NCBI RefSeq assembly: GCF_000013385.1
Contig: NC_007760.1
Coordinates: 1,116,001 to 1,180,000, forward strand
Length of the DNA stretch: 64,000 nt
Source of the DNA: Anaeromyxobacter dehalogenans 2CP-C
GTDB lineage: Bacteria; Myxococcota; Myxococcia; Myxococcales; Anaeromyxobacteraceae
Direction: 5' to 3'
The position numbers and the translations under genes were made by a program. Positions 1 to 8,561 of this stretch are shown in pieces. The stretch's first letter is position 1, and every line of letters begins with the position of its first letter. Below the pieces are notes generated by a model. That model was not told the DNA's origin and ran no database searches. It was given only the letters and a program-made list of their open reading frames with translations.

Positions 1-1469
1 GCCGCGTACGCCCGCCACGGCCGCCAGCGCTCGGCGCGCCGCAGCAGCTCCCCGGGCGCCGCCCGCCCCCGGCCGCGCAGGCCGCCGAGCGCGGCGAGCA
101 GGCCGAGGTCGCCCTCCGGGAACGCGTCCGGCTGGTGCAGCGCGCGCATGGCCACGTACTGCGCGGTCCAGCGGCCGATGCCGGGCAGCGCGTCGAGACG
201 CGCCACCGCGTCCTCCAGCTCGCCGCCCGGCGCGAGCAGCGACGGGTCGTCGCGCACCGCGCCGCCGATCGCGGCGAGCGTGGCGGCGCGGGCGCGCGTC
301 AGGCCGAGCCCCTCCAGGTCGGCGCCGGCGAGCGCCTCCGGGCCGGGGAACAGCCGCGACAGCGCCGGGTCCCCCGAGTCCACCGGGGCCCCGAGGCGCG
401 CCGCGAGCCGGCCCGCCAGCGTCCGCGCCGCGGCGACGCTCACCTGCTGCCCGAGCACCGCGCGCACCACCAGCTCGAACGGCTCCCACGCGCCGGGCAC
501 GCGCAGCCCGGGGCGCGCGGCGAGGAGCGGGGCGAGCAGCGGATCGCCGGACAGGTGCGCGCCGATCGCCGCGGCGTCCGCGTCGAGGTCGAGCAGCCGC
601 CGCAGGCGCTCCACCGCCGGCGCGATCGCGGCCACCCGCGGCAGGCGCAACGTCGCCAGCAGGCCCCGGCCCCGGGGATCGGGCCGGACCTCGACGGTGC
701 CCGCGGCGCCGTCGAGCGCCACCGTGCGGCGGTACGCGCCGTCCGCCACCTGCTCGACGCCCGGGATCGCGCGCGCGGCCAGGAACTCGAGCAGCGCCGG
801 CCAGTCGTACGGGGCGGTGTGCGGCAGCGCGATCGCGATCGCGCCGTCCGGCGGCGGGACGGCCGCGCCGCGCCGCAGCGCGCCCGGCGGCCGCCGGAAC
901 GTCCGCCGCACCGCCTCGTTGAAGCGGCGCACGCTGCCGAAGCCCGCCGCCGCGGCGACGTCGCCGAGCGGGAGCGCGGTGTCCGCGAGCAGCCGCCACG
1001 CCAGCAGCACGCGCTGCGCCTGCGCGATCCGGATCGGCGGCGCGCCCACGTGCCGGGCGAACAGGCGGCGGAGCTGGCGGCCGCCCACGCCGACGCGCTC
1101 GGCGAGCGCCTCGACGTCGTCGCCCTCGCCCCACGCGCCGGCGGAGATCAGCGCGAGCGCGCGCGCCACCGTGTTCGCGGTGCCCCGCCACCCGGCCACG
1201 CCGGGCGCGAGCTCCGGCCGGCAGCGCAGGCAGGGGCGGAACCCGGCGGCCTGCGCCGCCGCCGCGCTCGGGTAGAACGCGCAGTGCTCCCGGCGCGGCG
1301 TGCGCGCCGGGCAGATCGGGCGGCAGAAGATGCCGGTGGACAGCACCGCCGTGAAGAAGCGCCCGTCGAAGCGCGCGTCGCGGGCGAGGTGGGCGCGCCA
1401 GCAGGCGGCGGCGTCCAGGCCGGGGACGGGAGGCGGCGGCGGGGCGGGGCGGGGCATGCGCGGCATCAT
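1..1469 (-). CDS. alkA: Ada-AlkA fusion: methylphosphotriester sensor / 3-methyladenine DNA glycosylase (3' end outside window)
   Basis: Repairs alkylated DNA by base excision and probably senses methylation damage to activate its own regulon. The 489 visible residues hold an Ada zinc domain (residues about 20-90, with Cys in GIFCRPICPA and FRPCLRC; the first is the expected methyl-acceptor Cys). An AraC-type helix-turn-helix follows (about 100-200), then an AlkA N-domain, then a helix-hairpin-helix glycosylase domain with LPGIGRWTAQYV and the catalytic Asp in FPEGDLGL. The window edge cuts it just after RWRPWRAYA, so only a short C-terminus is missing. Starts at 1469, 1466 and 1457 are all in frame and none has a clear Shine-Dalgarno. 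No O6-methylguanine transferase domain is present, so this is the Ada(N)-AlkA type rather than E. coli Ada. Confidence 0.92.
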   Translation of the reverse strand, partial: MMPRMPRPAPPPPPVPGLDAAACWRAHLARDARFDGRFFTAVLSTGIFCRPICPARTPRREHCAFYPSAAAAQAAGFRPCLRCRPELAPGVAGWRGTANTVARALALISAGAWGEGDDVEALAERVGVGGRQLRRLFARHVGAPPIRIAQAQRVLLAWRLLADTALPLGDVAAAAGFGSVRRFNEAVRRTFRRPPGALRRGAAVPPPDGAIAIALPHTAPYDWPALLEFLAARAIPGVEQVADGAYRRTVALDGAAGTVEVRPDPRGRGLLATLRLPRVAAIAPAVERLRRLLDLDADAAAIGAHLSGDPLLAPLLAARPGLRVPGAWEPFELVVRAVLGQQVSVAAARTLAGRLAARLGAPVDSGDPALSRLFPGPEALAGADLEGLGLTRARAATLAAIGGAVRDDPSLLAPGGELEDAVARLDALPGIGRWTAQYVAMRALHQPDAFPEGDLGLLAALGGLRGRGRAAPGELLRRAERWRPWRAYA

Positions 1470-1533
1470 GGCGGCGGCCGGACCGCCGCGCTCGCCGTTT
1501 TCGGACCTCGATGCCGCGGCCGCCCCGGGGGCG

Positions 1534-2049
1534 TCAGTCCACGCGCTCGCGGTCGTGCCAGGCGCCGCCCTCGGGCCGCGCGGTGAAGCCGGCCAGGTAG
1601 CGGCGCTCCTTCGGCCCGCCCGGCGCCGCGCCCGCGAACAGGCCCACCTTGCCGGAGTCCGGGTACACGGTGATGTCGGTGGGGAGCATCGTGGACAGCG
1701 CGAGGTACTGCAGCGGCGCGGCGCCGTCGTTGCGGAGCTGGTGCGCGGCGCCCGGGCCGGCGGGCAGCGCCACGTAGTCGCCCGGGCCGACCCGCACCTC
1801 CGCGTCGCCGAGGCGCAGCAGCCCGCTCCCGGCGAGCACGAAGATCGCCTCCTCGTTCGCGCAGTGGAAGTGGTGCGCCCAGGCGGTCTTGCCCGGCGGC
1901 AGCTCCATGTGGCTGCAGCCGAGCTGCTCGCCGCCGCTGCCGGCGGACAGCTGGCGGCGGCGGAACGCGAAGCGCGTACCCTGCTCGGTGACGGTCTGGG
2001 GGATCTCGGCGACGTTGACGACGTGCGGGTGCCGGCGCGGGGGGCTCAT
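1534..2049 (-). CDS. single-domain cupin protein
   Basis: 171 aa, cytosolic, with one cupin_2 beta-barrel at about residues 45-120. Motif 1 is recognisable in HHFHCANEEAIFVLAG and motif 2 in LPAGPGAAHQLRN, giving the usual His/His/Glu/His metal site. Proteins of this type are small metal-dependent isomerases, dioxygenases or sugar binders; the substrate cannot be read from the sequence. It lies between the alkA-like gene and the cytochrome operon, on the same strand but separated by about 190 nt and a large hairpin from the cytochrome gene, so it is probably transcribed on its own. Confidence 0.85.
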   Translation of the reverse strand: MSPPRRHPHVVNVAEIPQTVTEQGTRFAFRRRQLSAGSGGEQLGCSHMELPPGKTAWAHHFHCANEEAIFVLAGSGLLRLGDAEVRVGPGDYVALPAGPGAAHQLRNDGAAPLQYLALSTMLPTDITVYPDSGKVGLFAGAAPGGPKERRYLAGFTARPEGGAWHDRERVD

Positions 2050-2193
2050 GGCGTCTCCTGCCCGAAGGGCGTTGGGACGCCGAGCTTACCGTCCGGCCCT
2101 CGCCGGCCGGCGCGTCGCATCGCGGCGCGCCCCGAGAAGGCGTCCGCTCGTCCCGGAGCAAGGGGGGAGCTCCGGGACGAGGGGACGGTCAGC

Positions 2194-2231
2194 CCCTGCG
2201 GCGCCGGACCCGCGCGGCCGGCGCCGCAGGG
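2194..2231 (-). terminator. strong GC hairpin after the cytochrome gene
   Basis: Perfect 14-bp inverted repeat (arms 2194-2207 and 2218-2231, 10-nt loop) starting 4 nt after the octaheme cytochrome stop codon on the minus strand. No T-run follows, so it could act as a terminator or as a 3' mRNA-stabilising structure. Confidence 0.6.
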
Positions 2232-2235
2232 CCGA

Positions 2236-3615
2236 TCACCACTCTTCCTTCTGCTTCTCGATGAGCTGCTTGAAGTAGAGCTCCGGGTTCGTGAGCTTCT
2301 TCACCTCCGCGGCGGAGTAGCCGAGGTCGCGGAAGTCCAGCACGCCGTTCACGCCGTGGCAGTTCACGCAGTTCAGCGCCTTCGACCGCGTGACCAGGTG
2401 GTTGCTGCCGAAGTAGATGGTCTGCCAGCCGGGCACCGCGGCCTTCGCCACCGCGGCCGGGTCCTTCATCCCGAGCGTCCGCGCGGCCGACTCGACGCCG
2501 GCGCGCGTGTCGCCGGTCGCCATGGGCGGCGCGAAGTCCATGGAGAGCAGCTTCCCCGTCTTCGCGTCGTAGAACGCCTTCCCCATGTAGATCTTGAACG
2601 GGTAGATCTTGCTCTTCGCGTCCTTGCGGCTGCCCTTCGGGCCGATGAAGTGCGGCTCGTTGCGCACGGTGTGGTCGTACCAGGCGTACACCGGGACGGT
2701 CTCGTTCGCGTCCTTCTTCAGCGTGGTCGGCTCGTAGAAGCCGTCGCCGCCCTTCTCCCAGACCGTGAAGTCCTTCGCCACGGCGCCGCCGGTGCGCGGG
2801 ATGTGGCAGGTCTGGCAGGCGATCCTCGCGGTGTGGCGGTTGTAGTCCGCGCTCTTGTGCGGCTTGTCGCCGTGGCAGCCGTCGCAGGAGAGGCGCAGGC
2901 CGTCGTTCGCCCAGTTGTTCGGGTCGAAGCCGGTCGGGATGCGGTGGTCCTTCGCCTGGTGGCAGTCCACGCACACCATGCCCTTCGCCGCGTGCGCGTC
3001 GGTGTCCTTCGTGAAGGAGAAGCCGCGCTTCACCAGCACGCCGCCGCCCGCCGTCTCGTGGCAGGTCATGCAGTTCTTCACGGTGGGCTTGCCGATCGCG
3101 AGCGCCGCCTTGGTGCTGCGGTCCTGGCCCATGACCACGCGGCCCTGCTCGTCCCGGTACGGCTTGCGCTGCCGGAAGTCGTACTCGGTGGAGTGGCAGA
3201 CCAGGCAGTCCACCGCCGCCTCCGCCTCGGGCCCGGTGCTGCCGACGTCGTTCAGGTGGTTGCCGGGGTGGCAGGTGTTGCAGCCCGTGAACTTGGACTT
3301 GCCGTCCGCGTTCTTCGGGATCTCCTTCAGGTTGTTCACGATGTCGTTGCCGTTGCACATCGTGTAGATGCGGTTCTTCATCCCGTATTCCTGCTTCGGG
3401 TCCAGGTTGTCCACGTTGTCCACCTTGGAAGCGTGCTTCCAGTGGACCGTGCCCAGGAACTCCTTCGCCTTGCCGGGATGGCACTCCTCGCAGGTGGACG
3501 GGCCCTTGTAGCCGTCCTTCTCGATCTGGCTCCGGCCCGGGTGCTCTGCCGCGAAGGCCCCGGGGGCCTGGAGCAGCGCGACCAGCGCGGAGGCGACTGC
3601 CGCCGAACGTCTCAT
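2236..3615 (-). CDS. octaheme c-type cytochrome, tetrathionate reductase (OTR) family
   Basis: 459 aa exported multiheme cytochrome. A Sec signal peptide (MRRSAAVASALVALLQAPG) precedes eight CXXCH heme sites, the first at Cys42 and the last at Cys416. The order of motifs (CEECH with a following THW-like segment, GCNTCH, DCLVCH, NCMTCHETAGGG, VCVDCHQ, SCDGCH, ACQTCHIP, NCVNCH) follows Shewanella octaheme tetrathionate reductase, which reduces tetrathionate, nitrite and hydroxylamine in vitro. Last gene of a three-gene operon behind a DUF3373 porin and a small exported protein, so it probably works in the periplasm or docked in the porin. Family membership is firm; substrate and direction of electron flow are inferred. 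Confidence 0.88.
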   Translation of the reverse strand: MRRSAAVASALVALLQAPGAFAAEHPGRSQIEKDGYKGPSTCEECHPGKAKEFLGTVHWKHASKVDNVDNLDPKQEYGMKNRIYTMCNGNDIVNNLKEIPKNADGKSKFTGCNTCHPGNHLNDVGSTGPEAEAAVDCLVCHSTEYDFRQRKPYRDEQGRVVMGQDRSTKAALAIGKPTVKNCMTCHETAGGGVLVKRGFSFTKDTDAHAAKGMVCVDCHQAKDHRIPTGFDPNNWANDGLRLSCDGCHGDKPHKSADYNRHTARIACQTCHIPRTGGAVAKDFTVWEKGGDGFYEPTTLKKDANETVPVYAWYDHTVRNEPHFIGPKGSRKDAKSKIYPFKIYMGKAFYDAKTGKLLSMDFAPPMATGDTRAGVESAARTLGMKDPAAVAKAAVPGWQTIYFGSNHLVTRSKALNCVNCHGVNGVLDFRDLGYSAAEVKKLTNPELYFKQLIEKQKEEW

Positions 3616-3668
3616 GGTTGTGGTTCCTCGGTCGGGGGGCGAGGTGGGAGGGGCAGGGCGCGCCGCGA

Positions 3669-3995
3669 TCAGCAGCCGGCCGTCTTGCGGAAGTAGGTGG
3701 ACAGCTTCTTGCCGTCCTTGACCTCGTACTTGCACCGGATCTCGTCGCCCTCGACGATGCGGTGGTCCTTGAGCTTGTCGAGCGTGAGGTCGTCCTCGAT
3801 CACGATCTCGACCAGCTCCTCGGTCTTGACGTCCTTCAGCGTCGCGGTCGCGGTCTTCGCGTCCTTGCCCGCGAGGTCGATCTTGGTGATGACGCCCACC
3901 ATCTTCGTCTCGTCGGCCCGGGCGACGCCGCTCAGCGCCACCACGCACATCGCCAGCTGGACGACCGCGAGCACGACTGCGAGAGCCTTCTTCAT
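3669..3995 (-). CDS. small exported protein of the cytochrome-porin operon
   Basis: 108 aa with a clear signal peptide (residues 1-27, ending near GVARA) and a mature part of about 80 residues rich in alternating charged and beta-branched residues, which suggests a small beta-barrel. A repeated pattern of the type GVITKIDLAGKDAKTATATL and EIRCKYEVKDGKK is seen, with single Cys at RCKYE and a terminal Cys. No domain name is recognised. It lies 53 nt upstream of the octaheme cytochrome and 147 nt downstream of the porin on the same strand. A role as periplasmic accessory to the conduit is inferred only from position. Confidence 0.8.
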   Translation of the reverse strand: MKKALAVVLAVVQLAMCVVALSGVARADETKMVGVITKIDLAGKDAKTATATLKDVKTEELVEIVIEDDLTLDKLKDHRIVEGDEIRCKYEVKDGKKLSTYFRKTAGC

Positions 3996-4100
3996 TTCGA
4001 TCTCCTTGGAACGGGTGCTGCTGCTGCGGGGAGGGTTGGTGCCTGCTGCGGCGTGAGCCAGGTGCGGTGCGGGCGGTTCGACGTGCGACGAGAGGCCGCA

Positions 4101-4132
4101 CGCGGCGAGGGACGGCGTCGTCCCCCGCCGCG
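4101..4132 (-). terminator. intra-operon hairpin after the porin gene
   Basis: Inverted repeat with arms CGCGGCG/CGCCGCG and GGGACG/CGTCCC, one mismatch between them and a 4-nt loop, starting about 10 nt after the porin stop codon. No T-run. It could stabilise the upstream porin message or reduce read-through into the two downstream genes. Confidence 0.5.
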
Positions 4133-4142
4133 CGGGCGTGCG

Positions 4143-5609
4143 CTAGAAGCGGACCTCGAACGTGCCGTAGAAGTCCTGGGCGGACTTCAGCGGCGCGAGC
4201 ATCTGCGCGTTCATCGGGCTCGCCATCAGCTCCGAGATCTTCACCGGGGCGCCGATCCAGTTGTTGCTGCTGGTGTAGTCGAAGTCGTAGTACTGCCAGC
4301 CCACCTTGAAGAAGGCCTTGCTGACGAACGAGGAGATCGCCGGCAGCGGCAGCTCCTGGATCAGGTACGCCTCGTAGACGTTGCCGCGGGTGCCGAGCTT
4401 GCTCGTCCACATGTCGTCGGCGGCGGGGTCGAACGGGATCCAGTACTTCGAGCCGTGGTTGTACTCGCCGCCGATCTTGGTGCCGCTGGCCAGGTCGTAG
4501 CGGAGGCCGGCGTACGCGCCCCAGCCGGTGCGATCCGAGGCGTCGGGGCCGCTGGTGAGCAGGCCGGCGCCGGAGTCCATCCCGCCCAGCAGCATGTGCT
4601 TGCCGTTCGGGTGGGTGATGCTGACGCCGCCGCTCGCGAACGTGGTCAGGCTGCCGGGGCCGATGCCCTTCAGCGTGCTGAGCACGCCCGCGCCGTACCA
4701 GTCGATGGAGCCGAGCTCGACGCCGACGTTGTTCGGGTCGTCGAAGATGTTGAACCCGCGGTTCCACTGCAGGTCGATGCGGAGCGGGTCGGTGTCCACC
4801 GGGACGACCCCCACGCCGAGCATGTCGGTGTCCTTCAGGTCGTTCGTGTTGCTGTAGCCGGCCTCGAAGCCGCGGCCGTAGCAGAGCTTCGCGAACGCGC
4901 CGGGGAGCGCGTCGATCTCCGGCGCCCAGCCCAGCGTCATGCCGTCGAACGCGTAGTCCACCAGCAGGCCGGGCACGCCGGCGTTGCCGGGGCGCTCGCC
5001 GTTCTCCCGCACGTGGGTGGGCGATCCGCCCGTGGACGGCCGGCGGCCCACCGAGAACCAGACCGGCTGGTCGAAGATGTTGCTCCAGGTGGCGAACACC
5101 TGGTCCACGCGGAGGACGTTGTCCGTCGGGATGTGGCCGATGCTGCCGTCCAGCACCGACATGCGGTCGGCGAAGAAGCCGGCGTTCGTCGCGTCGGCGG
5201 TCTGCATGCCGCTCGTCTTGTTCATGAGCAGGCGCGTCGTGACCGTGACGTTCCGCGTCGCCTTGGCCTTCAGGTTCAGGCCGAAGCGGTTCGTCATCAG
5301 CGTCCCGTTCTCCGGGTCGAAGCCGGGCATCGGCACCGGCATGGCGGCCGGCCCCATGTACTGGTAGTACGCGGGGACCTCGCCCTTCAGCGAGTCGAGC
5401 CGGAAGCGGTAGTCGCCGCTCACCGTCAGCCACTTGCTGAGCGACTTCTCCTCGTCCTTCTTGACCTGCTGCTTCAGCGCCTCGAGCTCCTTCGCCAGCT
5501 CGTCGATCTTCTTCTGCTGCGGATCGGGGTCGGCGGCGCGGCCGGCCAGCGGCAGCGCCAGGGCGGCCAGGGCCGCCCCCGTCACGACGATTCGGATCAG
5601 CTTGCGCAC
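4143..5609 (-). CDS. DUF3373-type outer-membrane porin
   Basis: 488 aa. The signal peptide (residues 1-25) is followed by a short coiled coil (about 28-52, QQKKIDELAKELEALKQQ) and then an amphipathic beta-barrel to the end, closing in FYGTFEVRF with the C-terminal Phe usual for outer-membrane proteins. The run KSLSKWLTVSGDYRFRLDSL and a VGRRPSTGGSPTHVREN-like segment match the DUF3373 family, which is often found beside multiheme cytochromes in metal-reducing bacteria. GTG start at 5609 with AGGAG about 7 nt upstream. First gene of the operon; a -24/-12 type promoter lies about 50 nt upstream. Likely an outer-membrane channel or cytochrome-holding barrel. Confidence 0.85.
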   Translation of the reverse strand: MRKLIRIVVTGAALAALALPLAGRAADPDPQQKKIDELAKELEALKQQVKKDEEKSLSKWLTVSGDYRFRLDSLKGEVPAYYQYMGPAAMPVPMPGFDPENGTLMTNRFGLNLKAKATRNVTVTTRLLMNKTSGMQTADATNAGFFADRMSVLDGSIGHIPTDNVLRVDQVFATWSNIFDQPVWFSVGRRPSTGGSPTHVRENGERPGNAGVPGLLVDYAFDGMTLGWAPEIDALPGAFAKLCYGRGFEAGYSNTNDLKDTDMLGVGVVPVDTDPLRIDLQWNRGFNIFDDPNNVGVELGSIDWYGAGVLSTLKGIGPGSLTTFASGGVSITHPNGKHMLLGGMDSGAGLLTSGPDASDRTGWGAYAGLRYDLASGTKIGGEYNHGSKYWIPFDPAADDMWTSKLGTRGNVYEAYLIQELPLPAISSFVSKAFFKVGWQYYDFDYTSSNNWIGAPVKISELMASPMNAQMLAPLKSAQDFYGTFEVRF

Positions 5610-5659
5610 GCGGGATCTCCTGTTCAGTGGACGGCCGCACGGGCCTCGCTCATGCCCTT

Positions 5660-5675
5660 TGCGGGACGCGTGCCC
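5660..5675 (-). promoter_or_regulatory. candidate sigma-54 (-24/-12) promoter of the porin-cytochrome operon
   Basis: On the minus strand the site reads GGGCACGCGTCCCGCA: the GG doublet (5674-5673) and GC doublet (5662-5661) are exactly 10 nt apart and the -24 half GGCACG is perfect. The -12 half has CC in place of TT. Start of transcription would fall near 5649, about 40 nt before the GTG start codon. A sigma-54 activator gene is divergent from it, which supports the call. Confidence 0.6.
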
Positions 5676-5736
5676 GGTGGCGCGCCTCGTGATTCCAGGC
5701 GGTTACGCGACTCGAGGCGTCGCGACGACACGGAAC

Positions 5737-5764
5737 GTTTCAGCGCGACGAAACACCGCGTTTC
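5737..5764. promoter_or_regulatory. GTTTC/GAAAC inverted repeats, candidate activator-binding site
   Basis: Three alternating half-sites: GTTTC at 5737-5741, GAAAC at 5750-5754, GTTTC at 5760-5764. They form overlapping dyads 63-90 nt upstream of the -24 element, the usual distance for an enhancer site bound by a sigma-54 activator. They also sit directly before the activator gene, so autoregulation is possible. Confidence 0.4.
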
Positions 5765-5779
5765 TCGGTGCGACGCCGC

Positions 5780-7153
5780 ATGGCAACCTCCGACCCCATG
5801 AGCGCACCGGAGCAGGGCAGCGACATCGCGTTCGCCGCTGTGAACGCGGCCTTCGGATCCCTGGGGCGCGTGTGCATGGCGCTCGACGACCAGTTCCGCG
5901 TGCGGCACGTGTCCTCGCGCCTGGACGTGCTGCTCGGGGAGGGCGCGGCGGCGCGGACCGTGGGCACGCCGGTGGAGGCGCTGCTCGGCGCCGAGCTGTT
6001 CGGCGCCGACGGCCCCATCCGACACGCGCTGCTGGCGGGCGAGAAGCGCGAGGGCTGGCGCGCCCTGCTGCACGCCGGCGACGGCGTCTCGCACCTGCTC
6101 TCGGTGACGGCCGCGCCGCTCCAGCTCGACCCGCACGGCGTCTGCGCGCGCGACGCGCGGTACCTCGTCGTGCTCCGGCCCGCCGAGGAGGAGGCGAGCG
6201 ACGCCGCCGCCGCGCTCGCCACCACCGGCATCATCAGCCGCTCGCGCGCCATGGGGCGGGTGATGCGCCTCGTGGAGAGCCTGCAGTACAGCGAGGCCTC
6301 GGTGCTCGTCACCGGCGAGAGCGGCTCGGGCAAGGAGGTCCTGGCGCGGCTCGTCCACGCGCACTCGCCGCGACGGAGCGGGCCGTTCGTGGCGGTGAAC
6401 GCCGCGGCGCTGCCGGGTGACCTGCTCGAGAGCGAGCTGTTCGGCCACGTCCGCGGCGCGTTCACCGGCGCCACCCGCGACCGGCCGGGCCGCTTCGCCG
6501 CGGCGGCGCAGGGGACGCTGTTCCTGGACGAGGTCGGCGACCTGCCGCTGCACCTCCAGGTGAAGCTGCTCCGCGTCCTCCAGGAGCACACCTACGAGCG
6601 GGTGGGCGAGAACCAGCCGCGCCGCGCCGAGGCCCGCATCATCGCGGCCACGAACCGCGATCTGCGGCGCGCCGTGGCCGAGGGGACGTTCCGCGAGGAC
6701 CTGTACTACCGCCTGCGCGTGTTCCCGGTGGAGATCCCGCCGCTCCGCGAGCGGCGCGAGGACATCGAGCCGATGGCGCAGCTCCTGCTCTCGCGCGTCT
6801 GCGCGCGGGCGGGCCGGGCGGTGCGCTTCTCGCCCGACGCGCTGCGCGCGCTCATGTCCCACTCCTGGCCGGGCAACGTGCGCGAGCTCGAGAACGCGCT
6901 CGAGTTCGCGGTGACGGTGTGCCGGGGCCAGACCGTGCAGCCGGAGGACCTGCCGCCGGAGGTGCTCGCCGGGAGGGCGCCCGCGTCGGAGCCCGCGCCG
7001 GCGCGCGCCGCCGACGCGGTGGACCCGTACGAGCGCGCCGCCATCGAGGCCGCCCTGCAGGCGCACCGCTGGAGCCGCGCCGAGGCCGCGCGCGCGCTCG
7101 GCCTGTCGCGCAGCACGCTCTGGCGGCGCATGCGCTCGCTCAACATCGGGTGA
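5780..7153 (+). CDS. sigma-54 dependent transcriptional activator with PAS-like sensor
   Basis: 457 aa (from ATG 5780; GTG 5768 and ATG 5798 are alternatives and none has a good ribosome site). Residues about 30-145 form a PAS-like sensor region without receiver aspartates. The AAA+ domain follows, with Walker A GESGSGKE near 179-186, the sigma-54 contact loop GAFTGA, Walker [10 protein letters not shown], and the arginine-finger segment [10 protein letters not shown] Fis-type helix-turn-helix closes the protein ([17 protein letters not shown]). It is divergent from the porin-cytochrome operon, with a -24/-12 element between them, so it most likely switches that operon on. The signal sensed is unknown. 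Confidence 0.93.
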   Translation: MATSDPMSAPEQGSDIAFAAVNAAFGSLGRVCMALDDQFRVRHVSSRLDVLLGEGAAARTVGTPVEALLGAELFGADGPIRHALLAGEKREGWRALLHAGDGVSHLLSVTAAPLQLDPHGVCARDARYLVVLRPAEEEASDAAAALATTGIISRSRAMGRVMRLVESLQYSEASVLVTGESGSGKEVLARLVHAHSPRRSGPFVAVNAAALPGDLLESELFGHVRGAFTGATRDRPGRFAAAAQGTLFLDEVGDLPLHLQVKLLRVLQEHTYERVGENQPRRAEARIIAATNRDLRRAVAEGTFREDLYYRLRVFPVEIPPLRERREDIEPMAQLLLSRVCARAGRAVRFSPDALRALMSHSWPGNVRELENALEFAVTVCRGQTVQPEDLPPEVLAGRAPASEPAPARAADAVDPYERAAIEAALQAHRWSRAEAARALGLSRSTLWRRMRSLNIG

Positions 7154-7227
7154 GGGCCGAGCGCGGGGCGCCGCCGGGAAGCGGCTTGAGCGCCGCGGCC
7201 GGAGGGGCTACACCTCGGCCCCGCTCC

Positions 7228-8466
7228 ATGCCACGCCTCGTGCCCGCCACCGCCCGCACCCACGGGCGGCTCGCCGTCCTGCTCGCCGCGCTGTCGGCGC
7301 TCGGCCCGTTCTCGACCGACGCGTACCTCCCCTCGTTCCCGGAGATCGGCCGCGTGTTCGGCGCGCCGGCGGTGCTGGTGCAGCAGACGCTCACGGCCTA
7401 CATGGTGCCGTTCTCGGTGATGACGCTCTGGCAGGGCGCCATCTCCGACGCGCTGGGCCGGCGCCGGGTGACGCTGGTGATGCTGGCGCTGTTCGCGCTC
7501 GCCTCCGTCGGCTGCATGCTCTCCTGGCGCGTCGAGGCGCTGGTCGCGTTCCGGGCGCTGCAGGGCGCGACCGCCGGGGCGGGCATGGTCATCGGCCGCG
7601 CGGTGGTGCGCGACCTGCTCGACGGCGCCGAGGCGCGCCGCCTGATGAGCCGCATCGCGCTGGTGTTCGCGATCGCCCCGGCGCTCGGGCCGGTGGTGGG
7701 CGGCTGGCTGCACGTGTGGCTGGGCTGGCGCGCGGTGTTCGGGTTCCTGGCGCTGTTCTCGGCGGCCCTGTGCGCCTGGTGCTGGCGCGCGCTGCCCGAG
7801 ACGCTGCCCCCGGCGCAGCGGCGGCCGCTCCAGGTCCGCTCCATGCTGCGCGGCTACCGCGAGGTGCTCTCGAACCGCGCGTTCCTCGCGCTGGTGGCGG
7901 GCGTCACCTGCAGCTTCTCGGCGGTGTTCCTGTACATCGTGGCCGCGCCGGTGTTCCTGCTCCGCCACCTCGGCGTCGGCGAGACCGGCTTCCTCTGGCT
8001 GTTCGGCCCGATCAGCGGCGGCATGATGATCGGCAACTGGGCGTCCGGCGCGCTCGCGGGGCGCATGACCAACCAGCGCACCGTGGCCTGGGGGTTCGGC
8101 GCGATGGCGGTCGCCGCCCTCGCGAACGTCCTGTTCCACGCGCTGCACGCGCCCGCCCTGCCGTGGAGCGTGCTGCCGCTCGTCGGCTACGTGCTCGGCA
8201 CCTCGCTGGCGATGCCCTCGCTCACGCTCATGGCGCTCGACCTGTTCCCGGAGCGGCGCGGGATGGCGTCCTCCTGCCAGGCGTTCATGCAGACCGCGGG
8301 CAACGCCCTGGTGGCGGCGGCGCTCGCGCCGCTGCTGTGGGGCTCGGCGCGGACGCTCTCGCTGGGGATGGCCGGCGGCCTCGCGGTGGGCGCGCTCGCG
8401 TTCGCCGCCTACGCCGCGATCCGCCCGCGTGAACCCGCGCGGGAGCCCGGGCGGCGGGCGGCCTGA
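7228..8466 (+). CDS. Bcr/CflA-family MFS drug/metabolite exporter
   Basis: 412 aa, 12 predicted membrane helices. The N-terminal segment ALSALGPFSTDAYLPSFPEI is typical of the Bcr/CflA subfamily (helix 1 with the conserved Asp), followed by the loop 2-3 motif GAISDALGRRRV. Proton-driven export of antibiotics, sulfonamides or small metabolites is known for the family; the substrate here is unknown. ATG 7228 was chosen because upstream in-frame codons overlap the preceding gene; there is no strong ribosome site. A LysR regulator follows 95 nt downstream on the same strand and may control it. Confidence 0.92.
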   Translation: MPRLVPATARTHGRLAVLLAALSALGPFSTDAYLPSFPEIGRVFGAPAVLVQQTLTAYMVPFSVMTLWQGAISDALGRRRVTLVMLALFALASVGCMLSWRVEALVAFRALQGATAGAGMVIGRAVVRDLLDGAEARRLMSRIALVFAIAPALGPVVGGWLHVWLGWRAVFGFLALFSAALCAWCWRALPETLPPAQRRPLQVRSMLRGYREVLSNRAFLALVAGVTCSFSAVFLYIVAAPVFLLRHLGVGETGFLWLFGPISGGMMIGNWASGALAGRMTNQRTVAWGFGAMAVAALANVLFHALHAPALPWSVLPLVGYVLGTSLAMPSLTLMALDLFPERRGMASSCQAFMQTAGNALVAAALAPLLWGSARTLSLGMAGGLAVGALAFAAYAAIRPREPAREPGRRAA

Positions 8467-8561
8467 CCGAGCCGTCCGGGCCCGCGCCGTGCTATGCCTC
8501 CGCCGCGCGGCCGCTCCGGCGTCCGCGCCGCCCGGCCGGGACGAGGGGCGGGGAGGGTGCG

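Noticed and set aside
135-3696. Long plus-strand frames at the left edge
   Set aside because: They lie opposite the Ada-AlkA, cupin and cytochrome genes and show no domain or ribosome site.
2236-5640. Very long open frame spanning the cytochrome operon on the minus strand
   Set aside because: Only its last 459 codons are the cytochrome; the rest is an out-of-frame reading of the porin and small protein, open because GC-rich DNA has few stops.
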